A stretch of 64,000 bases of DNA from Emydura subglobosa (taxonomy: Eukaryota; Chordata; Testudines; Chelidae), in the NCBI GenBank assembly GCA_007922225.1, contig ML679968.1:10732399-10796398 (forward strand), written 5' to 3'. Below are positions 24,401-34,040 of the stretch, in pieces. Numbering within the stretch: the stretch's first letter is position 1; every line of letters starts with the position of its first letter. A program made the translations under genes and the position numbers. A model generated the notes under the pieces. That model searched no databases and was not told where the DNA came from. It saw nothing but the letters and a program-made list of their open reading frames with translations.

Positions 24401-24970
24401 GAATGTAATAACTATTTTGGAATCCTCATAGTCTGATCATGTGTTGTATTCCATACCATCTTAGCATGGGATGAAATATCACAATATTACTATGGAATTG
24501 TGTGGTAAAGTTTATTGCACATTATCTGATTTTTAAAATGCAAAATATGGGTAAAATGTAGACTAAAGGGCATTTATTGTCATTTTTAAAAGTTACCTTC
24601 AAATTATAGCCATACTAAAAGCTATCAGTATGTATTGTTCAAAAAGAATTTTTACTTCTGGACTGGCTTGATACCTCATTTTAATCTAAAATAAAGTGTG
24701 AGAATAGTGAGAAATACATTGGATTTGTTTTTGTTGTCCACAGGCTTATGCCTGTCAGTTCATGGATGGTGTCTATGTCCCAACTTAGGGCTCTCACTTA
24801 ATAAAATGTCAGGTCCTTTGTCTTTTTCCCCTCCTGAAGATGGTATATAATTAATTGGTAAAGATGGCTATGCCTACAATATATCATACATTTCCTTTCA
24901 TTTGAATTTACTCTATCATGTAGATTTACACTATGAATTACTCATCGAGTAAAATAGAAATAGAAATAGA
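21426..24970. other. AT-rich noncoding DNA, nothing recognised
   Basis: It contains a G-run (about 21831-21842), an AT-rich tract (about 23520-23560), and a C-run followed by ACACACAC (24361-24381). Around 24265-24310 an AATGATTTCAATGGGACC word hints at an old foldback repeat. Open frames are at most 90 codons and carry no motif. Confidence 0.4.
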
Positions 24971-24974
24971 AGTG

Positions 24975-25207
24975 CAGCTCCAGTAACAAAAGTAGTGGGA
25001 ACAGAGACATAGCTGAGTCATGCTGTGTACATGCCCTCTCCACCCAGTTCCTGGAGGGTTTGTATTCATCACAATCAGCCATGCCTCCTTTGCCACAACC
25101 CTCGCTGCTGTGGCAACTGTTCTATTAATGCTTGTGCTAGCTCAGTGCAACTAGCAGTGTAACAAGCAGAAGAATCACCCCCCTAGGTTCTAGTGTAGAC
25201 ATAGCCT
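24975..25207 (+). mobile_element. GTCTACAC-ended MITE, right-hand part
   Basis: The block ends TCTAGTGTAGACATAGCC, whose reverse complement GGCTATGTCTACACTAGA is the terminal motif of a foldback family with other members here (57071, 50625, possibly 43825 and 45247). The inside has AGCTCAGTGCAACTAGCAGTG and GAATCACCCCCCTAGG. No equivalent left end is seen, so the copy is truncated or decayed there. Confidence 0.55.
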
Positions 25208-25209
25208 AT

Positions 25210-26970
25210 GGGTTTTTTCTCAAGGGAGTGAAACCTCAAAAGATTTGTTACCTGCATTGTTTCACTTTTGGGGATTTGTATTAAATACCCCGCATTGTCT
25301 TTACTTACTGCAGGCGGCATTTTTTATCTTAACCATTTACCAGGAGTACAATCATTACCAAGCCCATAAGGATTTATATAACATTTATAACATTAATGCA
25401 ATAGACTTTGGATATTCCATGATTCCACACACACTGTGACAGTAACCTACAGTAACTATAATGCAATACGGAGATGGCTTTAAAGCACAGGTGCGGTGGC
25501 ATTGCACAGAAAGTGGTGTGTATTTCATACTTTGTATGTTTGAAGAAGTGGATGGGAATTTTTTTCTCTCCCTCATTTTCATTTTTTTAACATGGTTTCA
25601 AGGCGACTGAAGCTCACTTTTATGGGTTTCCTGTGGTGATGACAGTGTGCACACCACACCAGAAATTGCTAAATCTATGCTCAGTTCAGGAGTAGAAATA
25701 AGGGGAGACTGTGAGAGGATAGTCCTCCTCTTTGCTACAACCATAGAGTCCTCCTCTCTCCCCCTCATCTCCCAGCCTGCTGAAGTACTGCTCTGCAAAG
25801 CATTCCCTTTTCTCGTGGTTATGTAGTGAGGGCAGCAGAAGGAACTGATACCCATATGAGGAGCTTATGAATTAGCCAGTCCTTCCCACCAGCATTTGGA
25901 GTACCAACAGAACCTGATAGGGAATAAGAGGTGTCCCAGCTTCAAGACCAGTACTTCTTCCTCCCTGAAAATGAAGATCCTTACCTCCCTTCTGATGAGG
26001 GGAAAAAGGAAGAATCCCTCTCACCTGTTAACTCCCGCTCCCCTTTTGGAAGGAAAGAGTTAAAAAACACACAGCATACATCTTGAAAACTTCTAAAATA
26101 AAAGAAACCACATTGGGTATTTCACACATTTGTGGGGAATTAGCCCTTCCCCCTCATTCTCTCCCACCCTGGCCATCTATTGTTTGTTTTAAAGATTCAA
26201 TACAGATTCTACATCCTGGTCAGATTCTCCATTCTGGAAGAAATTGGGCCAAGGAACATTTGGGATGTGCCACTGCTGACTTCCTCACGCTGCATGCACA
26301 TGCACATAGCCACAATTTTTCTCTGACTAGAGGCCTGGCATCAGAAGGCTGAAGATGTTGTGGTGGTCTCCCTCTGTTCCTAGCTGGTGCATGGCAGCTG
26401 GTACCGGTTTTAAGGAATTAGGACTCTTTTATAGACTGCCCATGGATTCTTCTCCTAGTTGGTACTGTTCCATTGCGGGTGAGGTTAAACCCACTGAAGC
26501 CCAGTGCTTATTGTATATTGTATAGCGCTGAAGGCAGCTCTCATGCGGTCCTGTTTCATTCACATGTGGGGTAATGCTGCCGGGCTCAGTGCTATGTCAT
26601 TTCTGGCTCACCAGTTGATGCTGCTGTTCATAGACAGAATCCCACATCAGTAGTTTATCTATCTTCAAGAATTCAGATTCTCTCAGGAATGAATGAACTG
26701 CTGTCTTCTTCACATAGCTAAAATCAAATCACACTATTTTCTTCTTGAAAATGGATAATTACAATAAAAGGAAAGTCAAGAATAATATTTACCACATCAT
26801 AAAATTGAGCCAAATGAAAGAAAATTCTATGACATTTACAGTACACATAGCTATCTCGATTCGATTGACTATATACTGTCTTCAGAACAGGGAAAAGGCC
26901 TTGTTCACTGGATCAACTCTTTGATGTTTCTTGGAGATTAATCTTTCTGCTGTAAGGTAATTGACCAAAA
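25210..26970. other. Noncoding DNA, nothing recognised
   Basis: I see short open frames only (largest 89 codons at 26083-26352, plus strand), no motif, and no named repeat. Confidence 0.4.
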
Positions 26971-26974
26971 GCAT

Positions 26975-27035
26975 TTCTGGTGTAACTAGCAACTTCAGTG
27001 GAATTACACCAGGGCTGAATTTAGCCCATCTTGTT
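26975..27035. repeat. Ancient amniote foldback-type repeat fragment
   Basis: GGTGTAACTAGCAACTTCA, then GTGGAATTACACCAGGGCTGA, then TTTAGCCC. The GGTGTAA and TTACACC words flank a CTTCAGTGGAAT centre, the usual look of an old palindromic repeat also glimpsed at 8465 and 41866. Confidence 0.45.
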
Positions 27036-27220
27036 TTCAGATCTTATTAAATTCAGGCAAAAGCAAATTTGATTCTGTGTTAGGCTATTTCTGTTCTTAT
27101 CAGATTGTCTTCTATTCTTACCAGATCCATGCAATACTAGTAAGATTTTTGCTAGACTGTTTCAGAAACCAGTGTCAAAATCCGTCAACATAACAGATAT
27201 TTAAATAGCACTAAATACAT

Positions 27221-27920
27221 CAGAGATTTTCAACTGGGGGTACGCGTACCCCTGGGGGTACTTCAGAGTATCGTAGAGGTTGTGCAAGAGGATCACGGCA
27301 ACTGCTCCGGACCCCGCACTTTGGGGGGCCCTGCTCCAGATCTGGTGGGAGGTGGATGGCTGCAGCCTGCCTCCCAACTGCACGCCAGACCAGGTGGGAG
27401 GTGGGCAATCACATACCGACGGGGCCAGCCTCCTGGTTGCTGGCCTGAGGAGGGTGCCAGGCCAGCCCTTCATGAAGCGCAGTTGGAAGCCTCCTGCACC
27501 CCACCCCGTCCCCGCTGTGTATCATGAAGAGCCAGCCCAGTGCTCCCCCAGGCCGGGGGGTGAGGCTGCCCTATCTGAGCCAGTGCCAGGCTGCAGTGCT
27601 GGAGCGGGAGAGGCAGGCACTGTGCGGTGGGTAAGTGCGGGGGGGAGGGAAGCAGCATGTTCTCCCTCCCCTCCGCAGGTATAGACCCCCCCAGGGCCAG
27701 CTGGGGTGAGGCACCATCTTGTGGGAGCCGGGGACCCCTCCTGCCCTGCGTGGGGGTGACACGTGAGGCCTGGGGGGGGAGCCAAAATATAAGCTTGTCC
27801 CCCAGGCCCAAAAGATCCAGGGTATGCCATTGGAGCCAAGCGGGAAAACCATGAAGGGGTACTTCAGGTGAAACATTGAGACCATGGGGTACAATTTCTA
27901 AAAATGGTTGATAACCCCTG
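27221..27920 (+). mobile_element. GC-rich nonautonomous hAT element, 700 bp
   Basis: The ends are CAGAGATTTTCAACTGGGGG on the left and, as reverse complement of the right, CAGGGGTTATCAACCATTTT, giving a hAT-like CAGRGRTTNTCAAC terminus. Just inside the left end lies a 16-nt perfect palindrome centred on CGCG (27237-27252). Flanking octamers AAATACAT and CACTAGAT agree at 5 of 8 positions, a weak possible target duplication. A GGGGTACTTCAG word occurs near both ends in the same orientation. The GC-rich interior gives many overlapping open frames of 60-134 codons on both strands (27201-27894). These are by-products of base composition; none resembles a transposase. Confidence 0.75.
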
Positions 27921-27928
27921 CACTAGAT

Positions 27929-29050
27929 AAAATGAGCATCACAGGCAACTCATCCTAGGACTAGCACTATGGCCATATGCTGCTATGCTAAAGAATAAAT
28001 TCAACTCTTCCACTTTGGCCTTATGTTAATCAATTAGAAGATGGAAGCATCTCACATTGCTCTGCAGTTATTACATGCCTGGCTAATTCAGGACCAGTAT
28101 TAAATGTTTTATTCTTCAGAAAAGGACTCCCAAAAATACATTTTTTCTTGTTTCTTTTAGTATCATTATTTGTCTTCATAGGATTTAAATGAAAGGTTAT
28201 GCTCTGTTACACTCATCCAACCACTCCTGAAGTCAATGGAATATTTTGTTCTTTTTAATGATGTATACATTTAACCTTCTGAGAGCCATTACTGCTTCTC
28301 TGTGGCTGTTTATCTGTTGGCCTTAAGCTATGACACAACTCAGAGGGGATCACAGAAAAGGAGCCTGTGTTGCTTAAGCCTGTAGTAGAAGCTAATGGCA
28401 CCACCGACCCATTACCAAATCTCATTGTGGGGCATTAAATGATTTGACTATTGCTCTGGTGGTATTTAGGCAATGGATTTTTGAACAGCACCAATATTCA
28501 CGCTATGTGGAAAATATATTATTTGTTTCAGTCACACCTGTTACATAGTCTTGGGTCCCAATCCGACAAAGCACTTAATCACAAGCTTATATTTACATGT
28601 ATGTTTTAAACTTAAGTATGTGAGTTAGTTAGTTATTCCCCCATTATGCCTCTGGCATTTAGGAGAGTGATGAAGCTCCTCTATGCTGTTTGTTTCTGGC
28701 AAGTCTTTCAGTGGTTCTCCATCTGTGCTCCAGATTTTTCAGCTCAGCTTCCACAGCTCTTTGCCATGTTGTTTTCAGGTGGCTTCGTTTTTGCTTGCTT
28801 TCCGGTGGTTCATCTTATTGCTAATCTGTTGATAGAATCACTTCCATCCGAAACACATGTCAAATCCATTTCCAATGCCTTCTAATGATGGTGCTCATAT
28901 CTTCTTCTCTATGCAGTATAAATAGATCTTGATTTCAGATTGTTATGGTCCAAAAGATACAGAGTATTTTTCTGAGGCAGTTTATATGAAATGAAGACAG
29001 CTTGGATGTATCATACTTTTCCATTCCACAGTATTTTGCACTATAAAATA
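27929..29050. other. Noncoding DNA with traces of an old repeat
   Basis: Around 28555-28640 the words CCCAATCCGACAAAGCACTTAA and CTTAAGTATGTGAG resemble an old amniote repeat whose core is a CAATCCTGCAAAGCACTTAA-like motif. The 79-codon frame at 28646-28885 has no motif. Nothing else is recognised. Confidence 0.4.
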
Positions 29051-29054
29051 GTAT

Positions 29055-29100
29055 CAGAATCATACAATATTAGGGTTGGGAGGGATCTCAGGAGGTCATC
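29055..29100 (-). mobile_element. CR1 LINE 3' tip fragment
   Basis: AGAATCATACAATATTAGGG followed by TTGGGAGGGATCTCAGGAGG is the inverted extreme 3' end of a CR1. Only about 46 bases remain. It has the same orientation as the larger CR1 starting at 29135, from which it is separated by a 34-base segment that also occurs at 56118-56152. Confidence 0.85.
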
Positions 29101-29134
29101 TGATTTTTTTTTTAAATTTCCAGCCAACCGTTGT
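29100..29134 (-). repeat. 35-nt flank shared by two CR1 copies
   Basis: On the minus strand, directly after the CR1 terminal octamers, comes ACAACGGTTGGCTGG, then AAATTT and an A-run ending ATCAG. The same arrangement, with about four differences, follows the CR1 copy at 56153 (56118-56152). Either the two copies carry a transduced 3' segment with an A-tail, or both landed in the same repeat. Confidence 0.8.
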
Positions 29135-29649
29135 CATAGAATCATAGAATCATAGAAGATTAGCATTAGAAGGGACCTCAGGAGGTCATCTAGTCCAACC
29201 TGCTGCTCAAAGCAGGACCAACCCCAACTAAATCATCCCAGCCAGGGTTTTATCAAGCCTGGCCTTAAAGACTTCTAAGGATGGAGATTCCACCACCTCC
29301 TTAAGTAATCCATTCCAGTGCTTCACCACTCTCCTTGGGAAAAAGTATTTCCTAATATACAACCTAGACCTCCCCCACTGCAATTTGGGACCATTTCTCC
29401 CTGTTCTATCATCTGCCTCCACTGAGAATAGCCTGTCTGGGAGCTCACCTTGTCTGTGAACACAGAAGCAAAAAAAGCATTGAGTACCTCAGCTTTTTCC
29501 ATATCATCTGTCATTGGGTTGCCTCTTCTATTCAGTAAACAGCCCACATTTTCCCTGCCCTTCTTGGTGCTAAAAGACTTGTGGAAACCTTTCTTGTTGC
29601 CTTTCATGCCTCTTGCTAACTGAAACTCCAATTGTGCTTTGGCCTTCCT
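29135..29649 (-). mobile_element. Host CR1 LINE, 3' half, internally deleted
   Basis: Minus-strand CR1 that was later interrupted by the plus-strand copy at 29650-31830. From 29135 to about 29432 it holds the terminal octamers, 3' tail and the last part of ORF2 ([37 protein letters not shown]). At about 29433 it jumps to a much earlier part of ORF2 ([34 protein letters not shown], to 29649). Relative to the nested copy, the sequence between its positions of about 30210 and 31545 is missing, including the catalytic palm. The remaining 5' part of the same element resumes at 31831. Confidence 0.9.
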
Positions 29650-31747
29650 GACAAAAGGAAGAAAGGAGAACAGCAGGATACGGACCATGGACTTCAGAAA
29701 AGCAGACTTTGACTCCCTCAGGGATCTGATGGGCAGGATTCTCTGGGAGGCTAATATGAGGGGGAAAGGAATCCAAGAGAGCTGGCTGTATTTTAAAGAA
29801 ACCTTATTGAGGGCACAGAAGCAAACCATCCCGATGTGCAGAAAGAATAGCAAATATGGTAGGCGTCAGGCTTGGCTTAACAAAGAAGTCTTTGGTGAAC
29901 TTAAACACAAAAAAGAAGTTTACAAGAAGTGGAAACTTGGTCAGATGACTAGGGAGGAGTATAAAAATACTGCTCGAACATGCAGGAATGAAATCAGGAA
30001 GGCCAAAGCACAGTTGGAGTTGCAGCTAGCAAGGGACGTGAAGGGGAACAAGAAGGGTGTCTACAGGTATGTTACCAACAAGAGGAAGATTAGGGAAAAT
30101 GTGGGCCCCTTACAAAATGGGGGAGGCAACCTAGTGACAGAGGATGTGGAGAAAGCTGAGGTACTCAATGCCTTTTTTTGCCTCTGTCTTCACAGACAAG
30201 GTCAGCTCCCAGACTACTGCACTGAGCGGCACAGAATGGGAAGGAGGTGAACATCCTGCAGTGCTGAAAGAACAGGTCCAAGACTATTTAGAAAGATTGG
30301 ACATACACAAGTCCATGGGGCCAGATGCAATGCATCTGGTGGTGCGAGGGTGGTAATTTCAGAGCCATTTGCTATTAACTTTGAAAGCTCATGGCAATTG
30401 GGGGAGGTTCCTGATGACTGGAAAAAAGCAAATATAGTGCCCATCTTCAAGAAAGGGAGGAAAGAGGATCCAGGGAACTACAGACTGTCAGCCTCACCTC
30501 AATCCCTGTAAAAATCATGGAGCAGGTCCTCAAGGAATCCATTTTAAGGCACTTGGAAGAGAGGAAGGTGATCAGGAACAGTCAACAGGGATTCACCAAA
30601 GGAAAGTCATGCCTGACCAACCTGATTGCTTTCTATGAAGCGGTGACTGGCTCTGTGGATGTAGGGAAAGCGGTGGATGTGATATACCTTGACTTTTGCA
30701 AAGCTTTTGATATGGTCTCTTACAGTATTCTTATCAGCAAGTTAAAGAAGTATGGGTTGGATGAATGGACTATACAATGGATAGAGAACTGGCTAGAGCA
30801 TAGGGCTCAACGAGTAGTGATCAATGACTCCATGTCTAGCTGGCATCCGGTCACAAGCAGAGTGCCCCAGGGGTCGGACCTGGGACCAGTTTTGTTCAAC
30901 ATCTTAATTAATGATCTGGAGAATGGGGTTGATTGCACTCTCAGCAAATTTGCAGATGACACTAAGCTGGGGGGAGTGGTAGATACCCTGGAAGGTAGGG
31001 ATAGGATACAGAAGGACCTAAAGAAACTGGAGGATTGGCCCAAAAGAAATCTAATGAGGTTCAACAAGGATAAGGACTCTGCACTTAGAACAGAAGAATC
31101 CCATGCACAGCTACAGACTGGGGACTGATGAGCTAGGCAGCAGTTCTGCATCAAAGGACCTGGGGGTAACAGTGGATATGAAGCTGGATATGAGTCAGCA
31201 GTGTGACCTGGTTGCCAAGAAGGCTAATAGCATATTAGGCTGCATTAGTAGGAGCAGAGCCAGCAGATTGCGGGAAGTGATTATTCCCCTCTATTCGGCA
31301 TTGGTGAGGCTGCATTTGGAGTATTGTGTCCAGTTTTGGGTCCCCCACTACAAAAAGGATTTGGAGAAGTTAGAGAGAGTCCAGCAGAGGGCAACAAAAA
31401 TGATTAGGGGGCTGGAGCACAAGACTTATGAGGAGAGGCTGAAGGAAATAGGCTCGTTTAGTCTGCAGAAGAGAAGAATGAGGGGAGATTTGACAGCAGC
31501 CTTTAACTATCTGGAAGGGGGTTCGAGGGAGGATGGAGCTAGGCTGTTTTCAGTGGTAGCAGATGACAGAACAAAGAGCAATGGTCTGAAGTTGCAATGG
31601 GGGAGGTCTAGGTTGGACATTAGGAAAAATTTTTTCACTAGGAGGGTGGTGAAGCACTGGAATGGGTTACCTAGGGAGGTGGTGGAATCTCCATCTTTAG
31701 AGGTTTTTAAGGTGTGGCTTGACAAAACTCTGGCTGGGATGATTTAG
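29650..31747 (+). pseudogene. CR1 ORF2 (reverse transcriptase) of the nested copy
   Basis: The reading passes through at least three frames. 29650-30180 has QAWLNKEVFGELKHKK, EVYKKWKLGQMTREEY and EVLNAFF. A run of seven T (30173-30179) shifts to the frame with [11 protein letters not shown] and DIHKSMGPDAM. A disrupted part (30345-30515) still shows [15 protein letters not shown]. 30517-31080 is the reverse transcriptase core with [15 protein letters not shown], the palm motif YLDFCKAFD (residue 59 Asp of that frame), VPQGSDLGP and FADDTKLGG (FADD at 30949-30960, catalytic Asp pair intact). A further shift near 31082-31105 leads to the carboxy-terminal part ending at 31747. The endonuclease is absent. 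The product would not be functional. Confidence 0.9.
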
Positions 31748-31830
31748 CTGAGGTTAGTCCTCTTTGAGTAGGGGGTTGGACTAGATGACCTCCTGAGGTC
31801 CCTTCCAACTCTATGATTCTGATTCTATGA
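29650..31830 (+). mobile_element. Nested CR1 LINE, plus strand
   Basis: A 2.18-kb 5'-truncated CR1 inserted into an older minus-strand CR1. It starts inside ORF2 at an ACAAAAGGAAG sequence and runs uninterrupted to the ATTCTATG-type 3' end. The host element can be rejoined conceptually across it: the host reads up to GGAGTGAAA on one side (31831 onward) and continues TCAGGAAGGCC on the other (29649 and below), just as the uninterrupted equivalent does at 29990. At most a TGA trinucleotide is repeated at the two junctions, in line with the very short or absent target duplications usual for CR1. Confidence 0.93.
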
Positions 31831-32955
31831 TTTCACTCCTGCATGCTCAAGCAGAATTTTTATGCTCTCTCTAGTCATCTGTCCAAGTTTCCACTTCTTG
31901 TAACCTTCCTTTTTTTGTTTAAACTCATGGAAGATTTCTTTGTTAAGCCAAGCTGGTCACCTGCCATATTTTCTATTCTATTTGGGATGGTTTATTCCTG
32001 CACCCTCAATAAGGTTTCTTTAAAATACAGTCAGGTCTCTTGGACTTCTTTCCCCCTCATATTAGCTTCCTGGGGATCCTGCCCATCAGTTCCTTGAGGG
32101 AGTGAAAGTCTGCTTTTCTGAAGTCCAGGGTCTGTATCCTGCTGTTCTCCTTTCTTCCTTTTGTCAGGATCCTGAACTTGACCATCTCATGGTCACTACT
32201 CCCGGGTTGCCACCATCTTCTACTTTCCCTACCAATTCTTCCATGTTTGTGAGCAGCAGGTCAAGAGGAGCACGTTCACTAGGTGGTTTCTTCAGCACAT
32301 GCACCAAGCTCCAAAAACTTCCTGGATTGTCTGTGCACTGCTGTAATGCTCTCCCCGCAGATGTCAGGATGATTGAAGATGATGAGAACCAGGTCCTGTG
32401 ATCTGAAAACCTCATCTGCCTCATCTTCCTGCTCTGGTGGTTTATAACAGATGTCCACCATGACATCATCCTTGTTGCTCTCACCTCTAAACTAACCCAA
32501 AGATTTTCAACAGGCTTTTCTCCAGTTCCATACTGGAGCTCTGAGCAGTCATATTGCTCTTACATATTGGCAACTCCTCCACCTTTTTTTCCCTGCCTCT
32601 CCTTCCTGACCAGTTTATATCCATCCATGACAGTGCTCCAGTCTTGTGAGTTAGCCCACCAAGTTTCAGTTATTCTAATCACATCACAGTTCCTTGACTG
32701 TACCAGAACTTCCAATTCCTCCTGCTTGTTTCCCAGACTTCTTGCTTTCGAGTACAGGCACCTAAGATAACTAGCCAATTGCCCTACTTTCTTAGTATGA
32801 ATCAGGAGGTCTCTGCTGTCGGATCCTCTTCCTTGTGCTTGATCCTGGTGTCCCACTTCCCCACTTACCTCGAGGCTTAGGTCCCCTTCACCGGCAAACC
32901 AAGTTTAAAGCCCTTCTTACTAGGTTAGCAAGTCTGTCTGCGAAGATGCTCTTCA
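31831..32955 (-). mobile_element. Host CR1 LINE, 5' half
   Basis: Continuation of the minus-strand CR1 that begins at 29135, separated from it by the nested copy. It covers ORF2 from before the endonuclease to the KKWKLGQMTR region. The stretch 31831-32165 is the inverted counterpart of 29650-29990, since both copies contain that part of ORF2. Upstream, 32880-32955 has a GCGAAGATGCTCTTCATCTT word that I read as CR1-derived, so the 5' edge is near 32955 but uncertain. Confidence 0.85.
32164..32856 (-). pseudogene. CR1 ORF2 endonuclease remnant
   Basis: The minus frame at 32560-32856 shows the start of the CR1 apurinic-type endonuclease: LYSKARSLGNKQEELE (residues 34-49 of that frame), RITETWW (61-67) and MDGYKLVRKERQGKKGGGVA. 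The Glu of ETWW is kept. The Asn usually found before ARS is Lys (SKARS), which would damage metal binding. A frame change lies near 32480-32560; downstream frames (32279-32461 and 32164-32484) carry VDICYKPPEQEDE and [19 protein letters not shown] from later in the domain. This is the only endonuclease-coding part in the window. Confidence 0.87.
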
Positions 32956-33370
32956 TCTTGAAACACCAAAACAGTCTCTGGTCTGTTTGCATACACATTT
33001 AAGATTAATGCAGAATTTAAGCATTTTGGCCCTTAATCACTACTAGGTAAAACTTCCATCTTATTGACCCAAACAATTGAACCTTTATTTCTCTACTTCA
33101 TTCCAATTTTAAATAGAAGAGGACCAAATTCTAAAAGATCCATGACATTCATATTCATCTGACTATTAAAAATTACTCTTCGTGCTCAAGGGTTTGATCC
33201 TATATTGACTTTAATCTTCTTGAATTAATTTTTTTAAATTACATCATAAATCAAAAGCATTTTTTAAAAAAATCCATTGAAGATTTTTGTTGTATAGTGA
33301 TCTTAAGTCCCATATTAAATTATTAATATATAGTACTACACAAGTGTTTACAAGCAATCCAGTTCAATAG
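32956..33370. other. AT-rich noncoding DNA, nothing recognised
   Basis: No repeat or gene is visible between the two CR1 elements. Confidence 0.45.
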
Positions 33371-33377
33371 AAGATGG

Positions 33378-34040
33378 AATCATAGAAATATAGGGCTGGA
33401 AGGGACCTCAAGAGGTCATCAAGTCCAACCCTCATGGTGGGGCAGGACCAAATATACCTTGACCAGCCCTGACATGTATTTGTCTAACCTGTTCTTAAAA
33501 CCAGTTATGAGGATTACACAGCCACTCTTGGTATTCTATTCTAGCACAAAACTAACTTCATAATAAGGTTTTTCTAATATCTAACCTAAACCTTCTTTTC
33601 AGCTGATTAAGCTGATTATGTCTTTCTCCACCTTCAGTGGACACGAAGAACAATTGATTGCCATCCTTTTTATAACAGACCTTAACATATTTTAAAAGTC
33701 TTATCGGGTGCCCCCCCACCCTCAGTATTCTTTTCTCAAAGTAAACATATCCACTTTTTTAACCTATCTTCATAGGTGAGGTTTTCAAAAAAAAAAAAAA
33801 TATTCATTTTTTTTACTGTCCTCTGGACTCTCTCTAATTTATACACGTCTTTCTTAAAGTGTGGAACCCAGATCTGGACACAGTACTCCAGCTGAGATTT
33901 CACCACTGCTGGGTAAAGAGGGACAATTACCTTCTTTGTTTTAAATTCAGCACTCCTCTTGGTATAACCAATGATGATATCGGCCTTCTCTGGAGTCGTG
34001 CCTGTTCACATCAGCTCTCAGTTTGGCCCAGCACCTTCTA
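33378..34040 (-). mobile_element. Older CR1 LINE, minus strand
   Basis: It begins ATCATAGAAATATAGGGCTGG and GGGACCTCAAGAGGTCATC, then CCAACCCTCATGG, and follows the CR1 3' region: an ACCTTCTTTTCAGCTGATTAA stretch, a TCTGGACACAGTACTCCAG word and a TTACCTTCTTTG word. It is more diverged than the other copies and contains expanded homopolymers (A-run about 33787-33799). The CAAGAGGTCATC and single terminal octamer mark a third, older lineage. The 5' edge is vague. Confidence 0.8.

Noticed and set aside
27201..27894. Clustered open frames up to 134 codons on both strands, suggesting a GC-rich gene or promoter island
   Set aside because: They lie inside a 700-bp element with hAT-type ends and overlap in several frames without any motif.
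29434..29460. An AAGGTGAGC-like splice donor (minus strand) at the internal deletion of the host CR1, suggesting a spliced and reinserted transcript
   Set aside because: The GTGAGC bases are retained in the element, so the missing segment was not removed at that site.
29323..29853. A 176-codon minus-strand frame that looked like one protein
   Set aside because: It is a chance fusion of the host CR1 ORF2 with antisense sequence of the nested CR1 across the 29650 junction.
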